From Sphingobacterium sp. (GTDB lineage: Bacteria; Bacteroidota; Bacteroidia; Sphingobacteriales; Sphingobacteriaceae), in NCBI GenBank assembly GCA_029239355.1, contig JAQZAZ010000022.1, positions 1 through 52,274 of the forward strand: a DNA stretch of 52,274 nt, written 5' to 3'. The notes below the pieces were generated by a model that saw only the letters and a program-made list of their open reading frames with translations, did not search any database and was not told the origin of the DNA. Position numbers and translations under genes: made by a program. Shown piece by piece: positions 26,205 to 35,094 of this stretch. Within the stretch, counting starts at the first letter, position 1. Each line of letters opens with the position of its first letter.

Positions 26205-26546
26205 GTGAATATTTTTTTAAAAATATGCAGCTTAAAATGATAAAACTAAACATTGGAGGAAGTCATTTAGTACGACTTTTCAAGCTTTAGAACAGCCTAT
26301 ATCCGCTATTTATTTTATTATATTATATAGCAATCAAAACAGCATATTGTTTTAAATAACTAAGATTTAATATTTTGGAATTCAGAAAACAAAAATTGCA
26401 CCAGTATTGTTTATAAGTTATAATGCGATAAAATATTAAAAATAAACAATTTAGTAACAATAAAATTATGCATAGCTTGTTGTTAAGCTAATTTTTATTA
26501 GTAAATTGTACTCTATAAAATTCAGGAATGCTTAACCAATATTAGT
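26205..26546. other. AT-rich intergenic region
   Basis: 342 bases, very AT-rich, with no clear ORF or TAnnTTTG box. A short CTAAT/ATTAG hairpin sits near 26490-26503. It presumably carries the promoter of the lipoprotein gene and of the small ORF at 26547. Confidence 0.5.
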
Positions 26547-26735
26547 ATGAAAAATGTGAGCTTTAAGAAATTTGATAGTGGGTGTACATCCCTCACTAAA
26601 TTATCCATTGAAACAGATTTGGCTATTATTGTTAAAGAGAATGTCTCTATTTCTGCCGAATCGAAAATAGAAAAGCTTCGACGCTGTAAAGAGGAGTTAT
26701 TGAAGAGCCTTTGGTTTGTTCAACGCCAGTGTTGA
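26547..26735 (+). CDS. Possible small protein, 62 aa
   Basis: A 62-codon ORF (MKNVSFKKFDSGCTSLTKLS...SLWFVQRQC) with three cysteines (13, 47, 62), a Lys/Glu-rich amphipathic segment at about 40-55 and no signal peptide. It has its own strong hairpin 46 nt after the stop and no other gene on that strand nearby to explain that hairpin. No family is recognised. It could also be chance within an untranslated RNA. Confidence 0.4.
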   Translation: MKNVSFKKFDSGCTSLTKLSIETDLAIIVKENVSISAESKIEKLRRCKEELLKSLWFVQRQC

Positions 26736-26780
26736 TCTGAAATTCATTAAATTCAATCATTAGTCCGAACAATTATTTAT

Positions 26781-26834
26781 TATTGAAAGAAGGCCTCCCC
26801 AATATGATTTATACTGAGGAGGTTTTTTTCAATA
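26781..26834. terminator. Long hairpin after the 62-aa ORF and poxB
   Basis: CCTCC (26794-26798) pairs with GGAGG (26818-26822), and the stem continues outward through TATTGAAAGAAG and the T-run plus CAATA, with G-T pairs and one bulged G. The T-run at 26823-26829 suits the plus strand; it lies 19 nt beyond the poxB stop on the other side. Confidence 0.7.
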
Positions 26835-26853
26835 TTGTATCTTTTCAACGCGC

Positions 26854-28593
26854 TCATAGCGACTTCAAATGCTTATAATTGGATTTTATAGTGTCCCAAA
26901 CTTCTTCAAAATTACCTGAAAGCATCAATTTAGCCATGCTTTCAGTCATTCCCTTCATTTGACTAAAGGAAATTTTAGGTGGCATGGCCAACGCATTTGG
27001 ACTTGTATAAATATCAATCAGCACAGGTTCGTCCGTTATACGAAGCGCTTCGCTAAGCACACCGTCAACCTCCTCTGGCTGAGTCACTGTATATGCACGG
27101 ATTCCCATCGCCTGTGCGACCATGGCAAAATCCGGGTTGACCATATTGGTTTCTTGATCCTTCAAACCGGATACCTGCATTTCCAACTTGACCATCCCAA
27201 GCGAACGATTATTGAAAACGATCAGTTTTATCGGCAAATTATACTGCTTTATCGTAGCCAAATCCCCTAGCAACATCGAAAGTCCACCATCCCCGCAGAA
27301 GGCAATAATCTGTCTTTCGGGATGTGTCAACGCGGCTCCAATAGCCATTGGCATGGCATTAGCCATGGATCCATGATTAAACGAACCAAGCATCTTGCGA
27401 TCCCGTCGCTGATTGATATAACGCGCTCCCCAAACGCAGGACATTCCTGTATCTACTAAAAAAATTGCATCATCACTTGCTTTTTGATCAATTGCATGGG
27501 CGACAAATTCCGGCTGAATTGCGCACTCACTTCCATAATCATCCACATAAATCATCAAATCTTCTTTTACTTTCTCGTAAGCAGCCAGTTGCTTCTCAAG
27601 AAAACTTGAATCGCTTCTAGCCTCCACAAACGGTAAAACAGCTTTTAATGTATGCTCAATATCCCCCACTAGGCCATAATCCACAATCGATCTTCGTCCG
27701 AGCTTCTCTCCTTCGATATCGATCTGAACAATTGTCTTATTGGTAGGGATAAAATCTTTGTAAGGAAAATCAGTTCCCAAAAGTAGGATCAGATCTGAAT
27801 GGTGCATACTCTGAAAGGCTGACGCTGTCCCTAAAAGTCCTGTCATACCGATTTCGTTAGGATTGTCCCGTTGAATATCCAATTTAGCTTTAAACGAATA
27901 CCCTACCGGCGCATGAATTTTCTGGGAGAGATCAACAATTTGTTGCTGCGCATTCTTTGCACCAACACCGCAGAATAAAGTTACTTTTTCTGCCTGATTG
28001 ATATATTGTGCCAACCGGCCGATTTCGAGCTCAGAAGGCCGTATCTGTGGCTGCGTAAAAAAAACTTTGGCGGATGTATTCATCTGAACGGCTTCCATTT
28101 CGGAAACATCACCCGGCAAACCGATAACAGCGACATCTCTTTTTGAAATCGCCTGTTGCAATGCATTTTGAACCATACGTTGCACTTGCTCGGGCCGGGT
28201 AATCATTTGATTATAGCATGAACAATCATCAAATAATTTGATCGGGTTGGTCTCCTGAAAATAGTCGGTACCAAACTCATAGGTGGCGCAGGTCGAAGCA
28301 ATTACCAACATCGGAACACGCGTCTTATGTGCCTCATAAACACCATTGATCAGATGTACATGGCCGGGACCACTACTACCGGCACAACATGCGATTCCAT
28401 GTAAATCTGCCTCTGCTGTTGCTGCAAAGGCGCCAACCTCCTCGTGCCGCACATGTATCCATTGCATGGTCCCATCCTCATGAACCGCCTCATTGAAAAA
28501 ATTTAAACTATCCCCCGTTACAGCATAAATACGTTTGATTCCCGCATCCTTTAAAATACCAACGATTTGGTGTGCTACATTTTTCATACCCAT
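26854..28593 (-). CDS. poxB: Pyruvate dehydrogenase (quinone)/pyruvate oxidase, PoxB-type
   Basis: The 579-residue product has the three domains of ThDP oxidases: an N-terminal PYR domain (about 5-165, with the ThDP-activating Glu in HVRHEEVGAFAA), a central FAD-type domain (about 185-330) and a C-terminal PP domain (about 350-530). The Mg-ThDP motif GDGGLSMLLGDLATIKQYNLP (spanning about 437-457) ends at VFNNRSLG. Family members decarboxylate pyruvate to acetate and CO2, passing electrons via FAD to quinone at the membrane or to oxygen. The C-terminal tail (KLMLSGNFEEVWDTIKSNYKHLKSL) fits the membrane-binding tail region. A close alternative is acetolactate synthase, less likely given this start (VTGDSLNFFNEAV). 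Confidence 0.92.
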   Translation of the reverse strand: MGMKNVAHQIVGILKDAGIKRIYAVTGDSLNFFNEAVHEDGTMQWIHVRHEEVGAFAATAEADLHGIACCAGSSGPGHVHLINGVYEAHKTRVPMLVIASTCATYEFGTDYFQETNPIKLFDDCSCYNQMITRPEQVQRMVQNALQQAISKRDVAVIGLPGDVSEMEAVQMNTSAKVFFTQPQIRPSELEIGRLAQYINQAEKVTLFCGVGAKNAQQQIVDLSQKIHAPVGYSFKAKLDIQRDNPNEIGMTGLLGTASAFQSMHHSDLILLLGTDFPYKDFIPTNKTIVQIDIEGEKLGRRSIVDYGLVGDIEHTLKAVLPFVEARSDSSFLEKQLAAYEKVKEDLMIYVDDYGSECAIQPEFVAHAIDQKASDDAIFLVDTGMSCVWGARYINQRRDRKMLGSFNHGSMANAMPMAIGAALTHPERQIIAFCGDGGLSMLLGDLATIKQYNLPIKLIVFNNRSLGMVKLEMQVSGLKDQETNMVNPDFAMVAQAMGIRAYTVTQPEEVDGVLSEALRITDEPVLIDIYTSPNALAMPPKISFSQMKGMTESMAKLMLSGNFEEVWDTIKSNYKHLKSL

Positions 28594-28787
28594 ATGATGA
28601 TTTAAGATTTTAATAACGCGATGATGTATTCATTACGAGATCGCTTCCATATAACAACAATATTGAGAAACAATGGTTTTGGATATTGCGCCATTGTACG
28701 AAAAAGATTGATATCGGCGGATTAGCCATTTTTCAGAGCGGAACCCCAATGGAACGTCACGACTCATAGAAAAAACTTTACAAAAAA

Positions 28788-28818
28788 AAGCCGCCCCAAT
28801 ACGATAAAGGGGCAGCCT
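28788..28818 (-). terminator. Terminator of the DUF4091 gene
   Basis: On the minus strand, AGGCTGCCCC pairs with GGGGCGGCTT (10 bp with two G-T) around an 11-nt loop and is followed by a run of Ts (28782-28789). It is about 27 nt after the DUF4091 stop. Confidence 0.85.
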
Positions 28819-28844
28819 GTATATTCAAATGTCCTGTGATCTGT

Positions 28845-30626
28845 TTATTTGATCTGAGCGGATAGTGCATTGACAAACGCCTTCGCATCATTGAGGTCTT
28901 TGTTCCAGTCCGCATAACGTTTGGACGTATTTAATTTGGCAATTTTGGCATTCAGTTTTGCTAAATTGGAGGCATCTTTTGCCTCTTCTAATTTCGCTTT
29001 CAGGATACCGACTTTCGTATAGTCCTGAATACCTTCCAGCATACGTTCGTAGCGAATTGAGCTTCGGCCCTGCGGATAAACGATATACGTATCCCCTGCC
29101 GGCCATGTACGGAACCTCGAATCTCTTAAAGGATCAACAACCCAAGAATTAAAGGCCCAACGCAAAGCTCCGTCAAAACCTGCAGCAAGCGCATACCAAG
29201 CCATATAAGTAGACTCCGCCGGATCAGAAAAGGTAAATTGATTCGGGAATTCATCTGAACAGCAAACATAAAATGTTGTGATATACCCCTTTTTACGTCG
29301 GTCGATAAGATCATTATGGTCAAAAGGATCGCCCGCAGCGACGCTAATATCTGTACTTTTTTGATAACGTTGATAGCTTTTATGATTATCTGCAAATGCA
29401 ATTCCAAATTCAGGGGCCACCCGCGCCAACAGCGCTACCGCTGGATCCATTTCCTCACGACTCCTTTCGTCCATTGCGATATTGGTAATCTTCAGCCAGC
29501 CTTTAGCACTGACATGCTTGCTAAAATCCTTTAAGAAAGGTGTCCATAACTCCTCAAATAGCAGCGTTCCTGGTTTCGCAATGACATTGACCAGTTCATT
29601 TTTTGCTTCATCGAAATAATGGACTTCATTATTCCATGGCAATAAAGAGTAACAATTGATTTGTTTGTTGATGCCTAAGTCCATCATAAATTGTACCCAC
29701 CTGTCAAATACAGCATAATCATAGTGCCAAGAGCCATCTTTCGCTTTCTTCCAGCTGATCATATCTGCATAAGGGTCATAGGTCTGTACATTCCAGGCAT
29801 CCTTATTGAGTGTTGCCGTTATAACTTTCTGTCCCGCTGCGGCCAGCTGTTTCATTGTTGGTTTCAAGGCTTCAAAATGCTCGTCGCTCCACATGTTAAC
29901 ATTGTTGACACGGGCCACGGCCGATGGATGTTGCCATTGATCCAAATGAAATGACCATTGTGAGGCCGGTGGCAAGACGTGATCTTGAACATTCACAGTC
30001 AACACTAAGTTCTGCTTCACTGCACCTTTTTGTTTAACGGCAATTGTCGTTTTATATTGACCTGCAGTAGCTCCGGAAGGTATTTTTACCGTAATCCACA
30101 CAGGGCGAACACGCTTCGCTTCGAGATCATAACTTTTCAGATCGTCCAACATATCCGCAGAAAGGGAGGCTTTAAAATCTTCAGGCTTACGATGGCCACA
30201 GCCGCTCGCAAATTCGTCTGTCATCACATAACGAACGAATCGTACCTGAAGTGCATCTGCACCAATAGATTTTCCATTACCTTCCTTTAGTTCACCCGGC
30301 ACAACAACAACATCTGCTGTTGCAGCATTCGTCCATAGTAGTACCTGAGCAGATACCTGTTCTCCTTTCCAGGCATTCAATGTAGCATTGTGCTGCACAG
30401 TAATATTGGGATTCACTGACTTTGGATAACGTTTATCTATTGATACAAATGAGGCATGTAGACCTGCTTTAACATTCGACCAGTTAGAAAGCGTATCTCT
30501 CGTCGGATCAGCCATTTCAGTAAAGGTTGTCCCCACGGCATAACGCTCCTGAGAAAAAACCTGATTATTGCCGCAAAATAATAGGCATGCAAATGCAATA
30601 GTAGAATAAATAGTAGTTTTAGGCAT
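28845..30626 (-). CDS. Secreted DUF4091 (glycoside-hydrolase-like) protein
   Basis: A 593-residue product from the ATG at 30626, with signal peptide MPKTTIYSTIAFACLLFCGN. An N-terminal beta-sandwich region (about 40-220) precedes a TIM-barrel-like part (about 225-490), where a likely acidic pair is NIAMDERSREEMDP. The C-terminal DUF4091 block contains YMAWYALAAGFDGALRWAFN, SWVVDPLRDSRF and WPAGDTYIVYPQGRSSIRYE. DUF4091 proteins are found in carbohydrate-degradation loci and are thought to be glycoside hydrolases, but the substrate is not known to me. The gene follows mtfA in the same direction after a terminator-like hairpin. Confidence 0.85.
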   Translation of the reverse strand: MPKTTIYSTIAFACLLFCGNNQVFSQERYAVGTTFTEMADPTRDTLSNWSNVKAGLHASFVSIDKRYPKSVNPNITVQHNATLNAWKGEQVSAQVLLWTNAATADVVVVPGELKEGNGKSIGADALQVRFVRYVMTDEFASGCGHRKPEDFKASLSADMLDDLKSYDLEAKRVRPVWITVKIPSGATAGQYKTTIAVKQKGAVKQNLVLTVNVQDHVLPPASQWSFHLDQWQHPSAVARVNNVNMWSDEHFEALKPTMKQLAAAGQKVITATLNKDAWNVQTYDPYADMISWKKAKDGSWHYDYAVFDRWVQFMMDLGINKQINCYSLLPWNNEVHYFDEAKNELVNVIAKPGTLLFEELWTPFLKDFSKHVSAKGWLKITNIAMDERSREEMDPAVALLARVAPEFGIAFADNHKSYQRYQKSTDISVAAGDPFDHNDLIDRRKKGYITTFYVCCSDEFPNQFTFSDPAESTYMAWYALAAGFDGALRWAFNSWVVDPLRDSRFRTWPAGDTYIVYPQGRSSIRYERMLEGIQDYTKVGILKAKLEEAKDASNLAKLNAKIAKLNTSKRYADWNKDLNDAKAFVNALSAQIK

Positions 30627-30640
30627 AACAGTTATAATTA

Positions 30641-30671
30641 ACAAAAAAAGCAAACATTTTCTGTTTGCTTT
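30641..30671 (-). terminator. Hairpin between mtfA and the DUF4091 gene
   Basis: On the minus strand, AAAGCAAACA pairs perfectly with TGTTTGCTTT (30662-30671 with 30647-30656) around a 5-nt loop and is followed by Ts (30643-30646 and the preceding stem). It ends about 15 nt before the DUF4091 ATG. Confidence 0.75.
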
Positions 30672-30694
30672 AAAAATACTAAAATTTCATCTAT

Positions 30695-31483
30695 CTACAG
30701 TGAACTTTGTTCAAAAATTGCAGAAAGTTTCGCATACAATGCCGGATGGTTCTTTTGGAATTTTGCCGGATTCTCAAAAAAGTATTCGGACGCAACCGCA
30801 AAAAACTCGCCGGGATTGGTCATGCCATAAGTGTCAATATCGGATTGATGTGTTTTTATCTTGTTAATTTCTTCCCGTATTAAATTCATAAAAGGAATTA
30901 CGGCGGTCTTATCCAATAAATAAGTTGGCAGGCCGTCTATGGTCCCATCTATTTTATCGATGAGATGCACAAATTCATGGATTGCTGTATTCTGCCCATC
31001 ATTTGCATTTTTAAAACCATACTCCAAAGCCGATTTAGATAAAATCATCTGTCCATTCATAGCACCTTCGCCTACCATTCCCATAATATTTCGGTCTGCA
31101 TGTCCTTCAAACTGATAATCTGAATTAAAATGGGATGGGTAGACCATAATGTTGGTTAAGTTTGGATAAGTCCATTTCTTAAATGCAAATATGGGAATAA
31201 TTGCACTTGCAGCAATTAACATATAATCTTTCAACTCCATCGTCACCCCCACACCTTCTATTTTGACGGTATCCAAAAACGCTAGGCAACGTGTTTCAAA
31301 CTCCTGTTTATCCTGGACCGAAAGACGACGGTAGTAGTCTACCTCCTGTTCCAAAATATCCTTCCCCTCATTACTTAAGACACGTTTAATCGCTTTATTA
31401 TTTTTAGCCGTGCGATTTAATAGGTAATAAACAACGTAAATGGTTATTGGGATGAGCAGTACAATAAAAATCTTTTCCAACAT
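30695..31483 (-). CDS. mtfA: MtfA-family zinc peptidase
   Basis: The 262-residue protein has an N-terminal membrane helix (about 4-22), then an MtfA domain. The zinc motif is AIHEFVHLIDKIDG (His-Glu-x-x-His near 168-172), with the third ligand probably the Glu in NPGEFFAVASEYFFENP (about 224-240), a segment highly typical of MtfA. EGVGVTMELKDYMLIAASAIIPIF is also characteristic. In E. coli, MtfA binds the repressor Mlc and so affects glucose PTS control, and has aminopeptidase activity; this organism's homologue probably has a different partner. It is one base after the TraB-like gene, so they form an operon. Confidence 0.9.
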   Translation of the reverse strand: MLEKIFIVLLIPITIYVVYYLLNRTAKNNKAIKRVLSNEGKDILEQEVDYYRRLSVQDKQEFETRCLAFLDTVKIEGVGVTMELKDYMLIAASAIIPIFAFKKWTYPNLTNIMVYPSHFNSDYQFEGHADRNIMGMVGEGAMNGQMILSKSALEYGFKNANDGQNTAIHEFVHLIDKIDGTIDGLPTYLLDKTAVIPFMNLIREEINKIKTHQSDIDTYGMTNPGEFFAVASEYFFENPAKFQKNHPALYAKLSAIFEQSSL

Positions 31484-31484
31484 A

Positions 31485-32246
31485 TTATTTTATCTTTATC
31501 CAACGGGGATCTCTGGCCTGCAAATTACGCAAAAAGCCTTTAAAATGAGACGTACCAAATAAAATTAAAATTTTCTGCTGTGGAGCATCCGCCACCAATG
31601 AAGCTAGATTTTCTTCTCTTTGTTGCATAACAAATTCTTTGTCAAACTTATTCTTGAGCGCTGCTTTTATCGGTTTACAGTTATACGGTTCATTTAGCGG
31701 GGTATCATAATCGCAGGCGTCCAGCTGTATTGTACCATAACGATATTCAAAATCATCCAATAATTTGTTTTTAGGGATATCAGCATTGACAGCCGTTTCA
31801 TAGTTAACCAGGAAAAAAGAATAATCCGGCTGACTGATAATACGCTGTCCCAGCTTACGATACAGAGGGGCTCTCAATACGCGGGAGGTATCGCCGGGAA
31901 TTTCAATACATTGTTGCAGCCCCAGACGGTTGCCAGTCAATTTTCTAAACTTGCGGTCATACAGATCGCGTTGCGCTGCGCTATCCACCTGGTAAGCGAT
32001 ACTTTCATAAAAAACGACATATCCTGATTTTTGAAGAGAATCTACCATAGCCTGTACCTGATCATAATATACACGCGTACCTAAATGCCGCATCGGAATA
32101 TAAATAATACGACGGTCACCGTTATGGAGTTCAAATTTTCGAGATGCATCCCGCAATACACCGGTACTCTGTACCATCAAGGAGGTATCGCAGGCGGCAA
32201 GTGCGATTAACACAAAAAGAAGGGAGATAATCTGTTTTAACTGCAT
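31485..32246 (-). CDS. Lipoprotein with TraB/ChaN-like fold (predicted)
   Basis: The 253-residue product starts MQLKQIISLLFVLIALAACD, a lipoprotein signal with lipobox LAAC. The middle has IIYIPMRHLGTRVYYDQVQA, DSLQKSGYVVFYES and, at the C-terminus, KILILFGTSHFKGFLRNLQ. The spaced R-H-x-G and G-x-x-H elements with a 'V.YE' strand resemble the TraB/PrgY/GumN-TIKI and ChaN superfamily, which includes metal-dependent proteases and haem-binding lipoproteins. This is a pattern match, not a secure assignment. The family placement and its tight coupling to mtfA make a peptidase-linked role possible. Confidence 0.55.
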   Translation of the reverse strand: MQLKQIISLLFVLIALAACDTSLMVQSTGVLRDASRKFELHNGDRRIIYIPMRHLGTRVYYDQVQAMVDSLQKSGYVVFYESIAYQVDSAAQRDLYDRKFRKLTGNRLGLQQCIEIPGDTSRVLRAPLYRKLGQRIISQPDYSFFLVNYETAVNADIPKNKLLDDFEYRYGTIQLDACDYDTPLNEPYNCKPIKAALKNKFDKEFVMQQREENLASLVADAPQQKILILFGTSHFKGFLRNLQARDPRWIKIK

Positions 32247-32304
32247 TTTTTTATTACAATAACATGCAATTATAACAATATATTATCTCCCTTGTTTAAT
32301 AAAT

Positions 32305-33588
32305 TTATACTGTTGTCAACCCAATAGTAGTACCACTCGGGATAACGGCATTTTTCTTGATAACTACAATGCCATCACAGACGGTGTAAGTCTGATGATT
32401 AGCATTCAATAAATGTGGGCCACCGTTGATGCGTACATCATTTCCGATGCGACAGTTCTTGTCCAAAATGGCATTTTCGATATAGCAACGTTCTCCTACT
32501 CCCACAATAGGCATATTTTTCCTTTTAGCTTCGTCCATATCGGAAAAATCTTCGTAATAGTCCGATCCCATCATATAGGTTCCCCTTACCACAGACCCGA
32601 TGCCAATACGTGAGCGTACACCGATCACCGAGCGGTCAACCTTATCCGCATGGATAATACATCCATCGGAAATAACGGAGTTAAGCAGCGTTGTCCCCGA
32701 AATCTTAGATGGTGGCAGCATCCGCGGTCGAGTAAAAACTGTATTTTTATCAAATAGGTTAAAGGCCGGGATATTATCGGTCAGTCCAATATTAGCTTCA
32801 TAAAATGATCCTATCGTTCCGATATCTGTCCAATAGCCCTCATACTGGTAACTGAGTACTTTAATATTTTCGATCGCATCCGGAATAATCTCCTTACCGA
32901 AATCCATTCCACTGTTTTCTTCCAGCAGCTGCTTCAGCACACCTTTACTGAATACATAGATGCCCATAGATGCCAAATATTCGCGTCCCTCCGCCTTCAA
33001 ATGATCATTCACCTCTGAACCCCAGTCCGCTAGCTGCTCACGATTGGGTTTCTCTATAAAAGAAATTATATGATTATCCTCATCAGATTTAAGGATCCCA
33101 AAACCTGTTGCATCTTTACCATTGACAGGAATGGTCGCAATCGTCAAATCACCTTCATTTTGTACGTGAAAATCCACCAGCGCATCAAAATCCATCTGAT
33201 AAAGCTGGTCCCCCGACAAAATTAAGACATAGTCATAATCTATGCTTGCCAACTTCCGGAACGATCTGCGAACAGCGTCTGCGGTACCTTCAAACCATTT
33301 GTCACCATCATTAGTCTGTTCGGCCGCTAAAATATCAACAAACCCCTTACTGAAAATACTAAAGTTATAAGTATTTTTAATATGCGAATTCAACGAGGAC
33401 GAATTGAACTGTGTCAGTACAAAAATCTTATTGAATCCCGAATTGAGACAATTTGAAATGGGGATATCAACCAAACGATATTTTCCTGCGATAGGAACAG
33501 CTGGTTTAGACCGTTGATCGGTCAACGGATACAGACGCGATCCCCTTCCTCCGCCCAAGACGATAGCTACTACATTGTGATGTGACAT
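32305..33588 (-). CDS. glgC: Glucose-1-phosphate adenylyltransferase (ADP-glucose pyrophosphorylase)
   Basis: A 427-residue GlgC. The nucleotide-binding loop is VLGGGRGSRLYPLTDQRSKP (about 10-29), followed by AGKYRLVDIPISNCLNSG, ILSGDQLYQMD for the Mg site (about 124-134), FIEKP and the sugar-phosphate Tyr/Asp region YWTDIGTIGSFYEAN. A C-terminal left-handed beta-helix (about 300-427) carries repeated hexapeptides. It makes ADP-glucose from glucose-1-phosphate and ATP, the committed step in glycogen synthesis. It is the last gene of a four-gene operon, 6 bases after glgA. Confidence 0.97.
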   Translation of the reverse strand: MSHHNVVAIVLGGGRGSRLYPLTDQRSKPAVPIAGKYRLVDIPISNCLNSGFNKIFVLTQFNSSSLNSHIKNTYNFSIFSKGFVDILAAEQTNDGDKWFEGTADAVRRSFRKLASIDYDYVLILSGDQLYQMDFDALVDFHVQNEGDLTIATIPVNGKDATGFGILKSDEDNHIISFIEKPNREQLADWGSEVNDHLKAEGREYLASMGIYVFSKGVLKQLLEENSGMDFGKEIIPDAIENIKVLSYQYEGYWTDIGTIGSFYEANIGLTDNIPAFNLFDKNTVFTRPRMLPPSKISGTTLLNSVISDGCIIHADKVDRSVIGVRSRIGIGSVVRGTYMMGSDYYEDFSDMDEAKRKNMPIVGVGERCYIENAILDKNCRIGNDVRINGGPHLLNANHQTYTVCDGIVVIKKNAVIPSGTTIGLTTV

Positions 33589-33594
33589 ATCAAA

Positions 33595-35007
33595 TTAAAT
33601 TAATTGGTTATATAGACTTATGTATTTCGCTGCGGATTTATCCCAGGAAAAATCCAAACTCATTATTTTGCGCTGGTTATCCTCAAATTCAGGCCTATTT
33701 TCATAATATTTAACAGCCCGGATAATCGCTGTTCTAATTTCTGTTGTTTCGAGCGCATCAAAACCAACACCATATCCATCGCTTTCCAAATCAATGACCG
33801 TATCTTTTAGACCACCTACACGGTGTACAATCGGTAAGGTTCCATATTTCATGGCGTAAAGCTGATTGAGTCCACAGGGTTCAACCCGTGAAGGCATCAA
33901 AAGAAAGTCTGCACTTGCATAAAGCCAGTGTGCAAGATTTTCATCATAACCAAAGAACACATCAAAATTTTCTATCTTTTCATCCACAAGCGTTTTTACC
34001 CGTGATTGAATCGCTGGATCCCCAGCGCCCAGTATAAATATACTTAATCTGCCCGGAAAATTTTCAGTCAAATCCAAAATTATATCAGGCAATAAATCCG
34101 CGCCCTTTTCCATTGCAAAACGTCCTATAAAAACCAGTAACGGAAGCTTCGGATCAATATTATACTGCTGCGCCAATGCCTGCTTATTTTTAAGTTTACC
34201 GACAAACGCCGAAGCCATATCGTAATTTTCAATCAAGGTATAATCTTTAGCTGGGCTCCAGATATCCCAATCAATTCCATTGACAATACCAACCGACTTA
34301 TGGCGCTCATCATAAAACAACTGCTGTAAGCCATTTGCCTCCACATAAAGCTCTTCAAGATATCCCTCCGAAACAGTCGTATAGGCATCACAGCACTTGA
34401 TTAATGCAGCAAGGGGATTGATCAGACCATCCCAGTCCAAAAGCCCCCATTTCCAGCTGTCAAAACCGGGCAGCAGAATAGCCTTGCTCCAATGAGTCCA
34501 TCCCTGGTATTGGCCATTGTGTACCGTTGCCACAGTCTTTACATCGGCAAGGAAATTATAATCATTGCTATATTTCATCAGAAAAGGCATTAATCCCACA
34601 TGATGATCATGGCAATGCACAATGTCCGGTACAATCTCTTTTGCCTTGAACCAGTTTAACACAGCATGCTGAAAGGCAATAAACTGCTCCCCCTCATCTG
34701 GATAACAATAAACCTCCTGGCGGTCCAATTTATTCGGTATTTTAATCAAATAAAGTTCAAACCCAAGTGTATTATCTTTTTCTCGAAAAACACTATAGTT
34801 CAATAATTCGGATCCCTGATAAAAAGCCCCCTCATGAATCATATCAAAGGAATGCTCCTTAACAAATGGACGATCATACCAAGGCATAATGACAGCTGCA
34901 TTCACCCCAAGTTTAGTTTGATACTTGGGCAATGCACCAACAACGTCCGCTAGACCACCAACCTTGGCTATTGGGTAACATTCAACACTTAAATGAAATA
35001 CTTTCAT
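33595..35007 (-). CDS. glgA: Glycogen synthase, GT5 family
   Basis: A 470-residue GT5 glycogen synthase. The N-terminal Rossmann domain begins MKVFHLSVECYPIAKVGGLA, with the ADP-glucose-binding K-x-G-G-L motif (Lys 15). Later marks are HCHDHHVGLMPF, NGIDWDIWSP, FIGRFAMEKGADLL and, in the C-terminal domain, PSRVEPCGLNQLYAMKYGTL with the acidic catalytic/ligand Glu. It extends alpha-1,4-glucan with ADP-glucose. It is separated from glgB by 87 bases, a little more than the other gaps in the operon. Confidence 0.97.
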   Translation of the reverse strand: MKVFHLSVECYPIAKVGGLADVVGALPKYQTKLGVNAAVIMPWYDRPFVKEHSFDMIHEGAFYQGSELLNYSVFREKDNTLGFELYLIKIPNKLDRQEVYCYPDEGEQFIAFQHAVLNWFKAKEIVPDIVHCHDHHVGLMPFLMKYSNDYNFLADVKTVATVHNGQYQGWTHWSKAILLPGFDSWKWGLLDWDGLINPLAALIKCCDAYTTVSEGYLEELYVEANGLQQLFYDERHKSVGIVNGIDWDIWSPAKDYTLIENYDMASAFVGKLKNKQALAQQYNIDPKLPLLVFIGRFAMEKGADLLPDIILDLTENFPGRLSIFILGAGDPAIQSRVKTLVDEKIENFDVFFGYDENLAHWLYASADFLLMPSRVEPCGLNQLYAMKYGTLPIVHRVGGLKDTVIDLESDGYGVGFDALETTEIRTAIIRAVKYYENRPEFEDNQRKIMSLDFSWDKSAAKYISLYNQLI

Positions 35008-35094
35008 TGCTACATATTTTCCTCCATCGCTCAGATGGAACTTATCCTATTAAATTTATTTTCCACACATGTTTGACTTCCGGCTGCATTCCCT

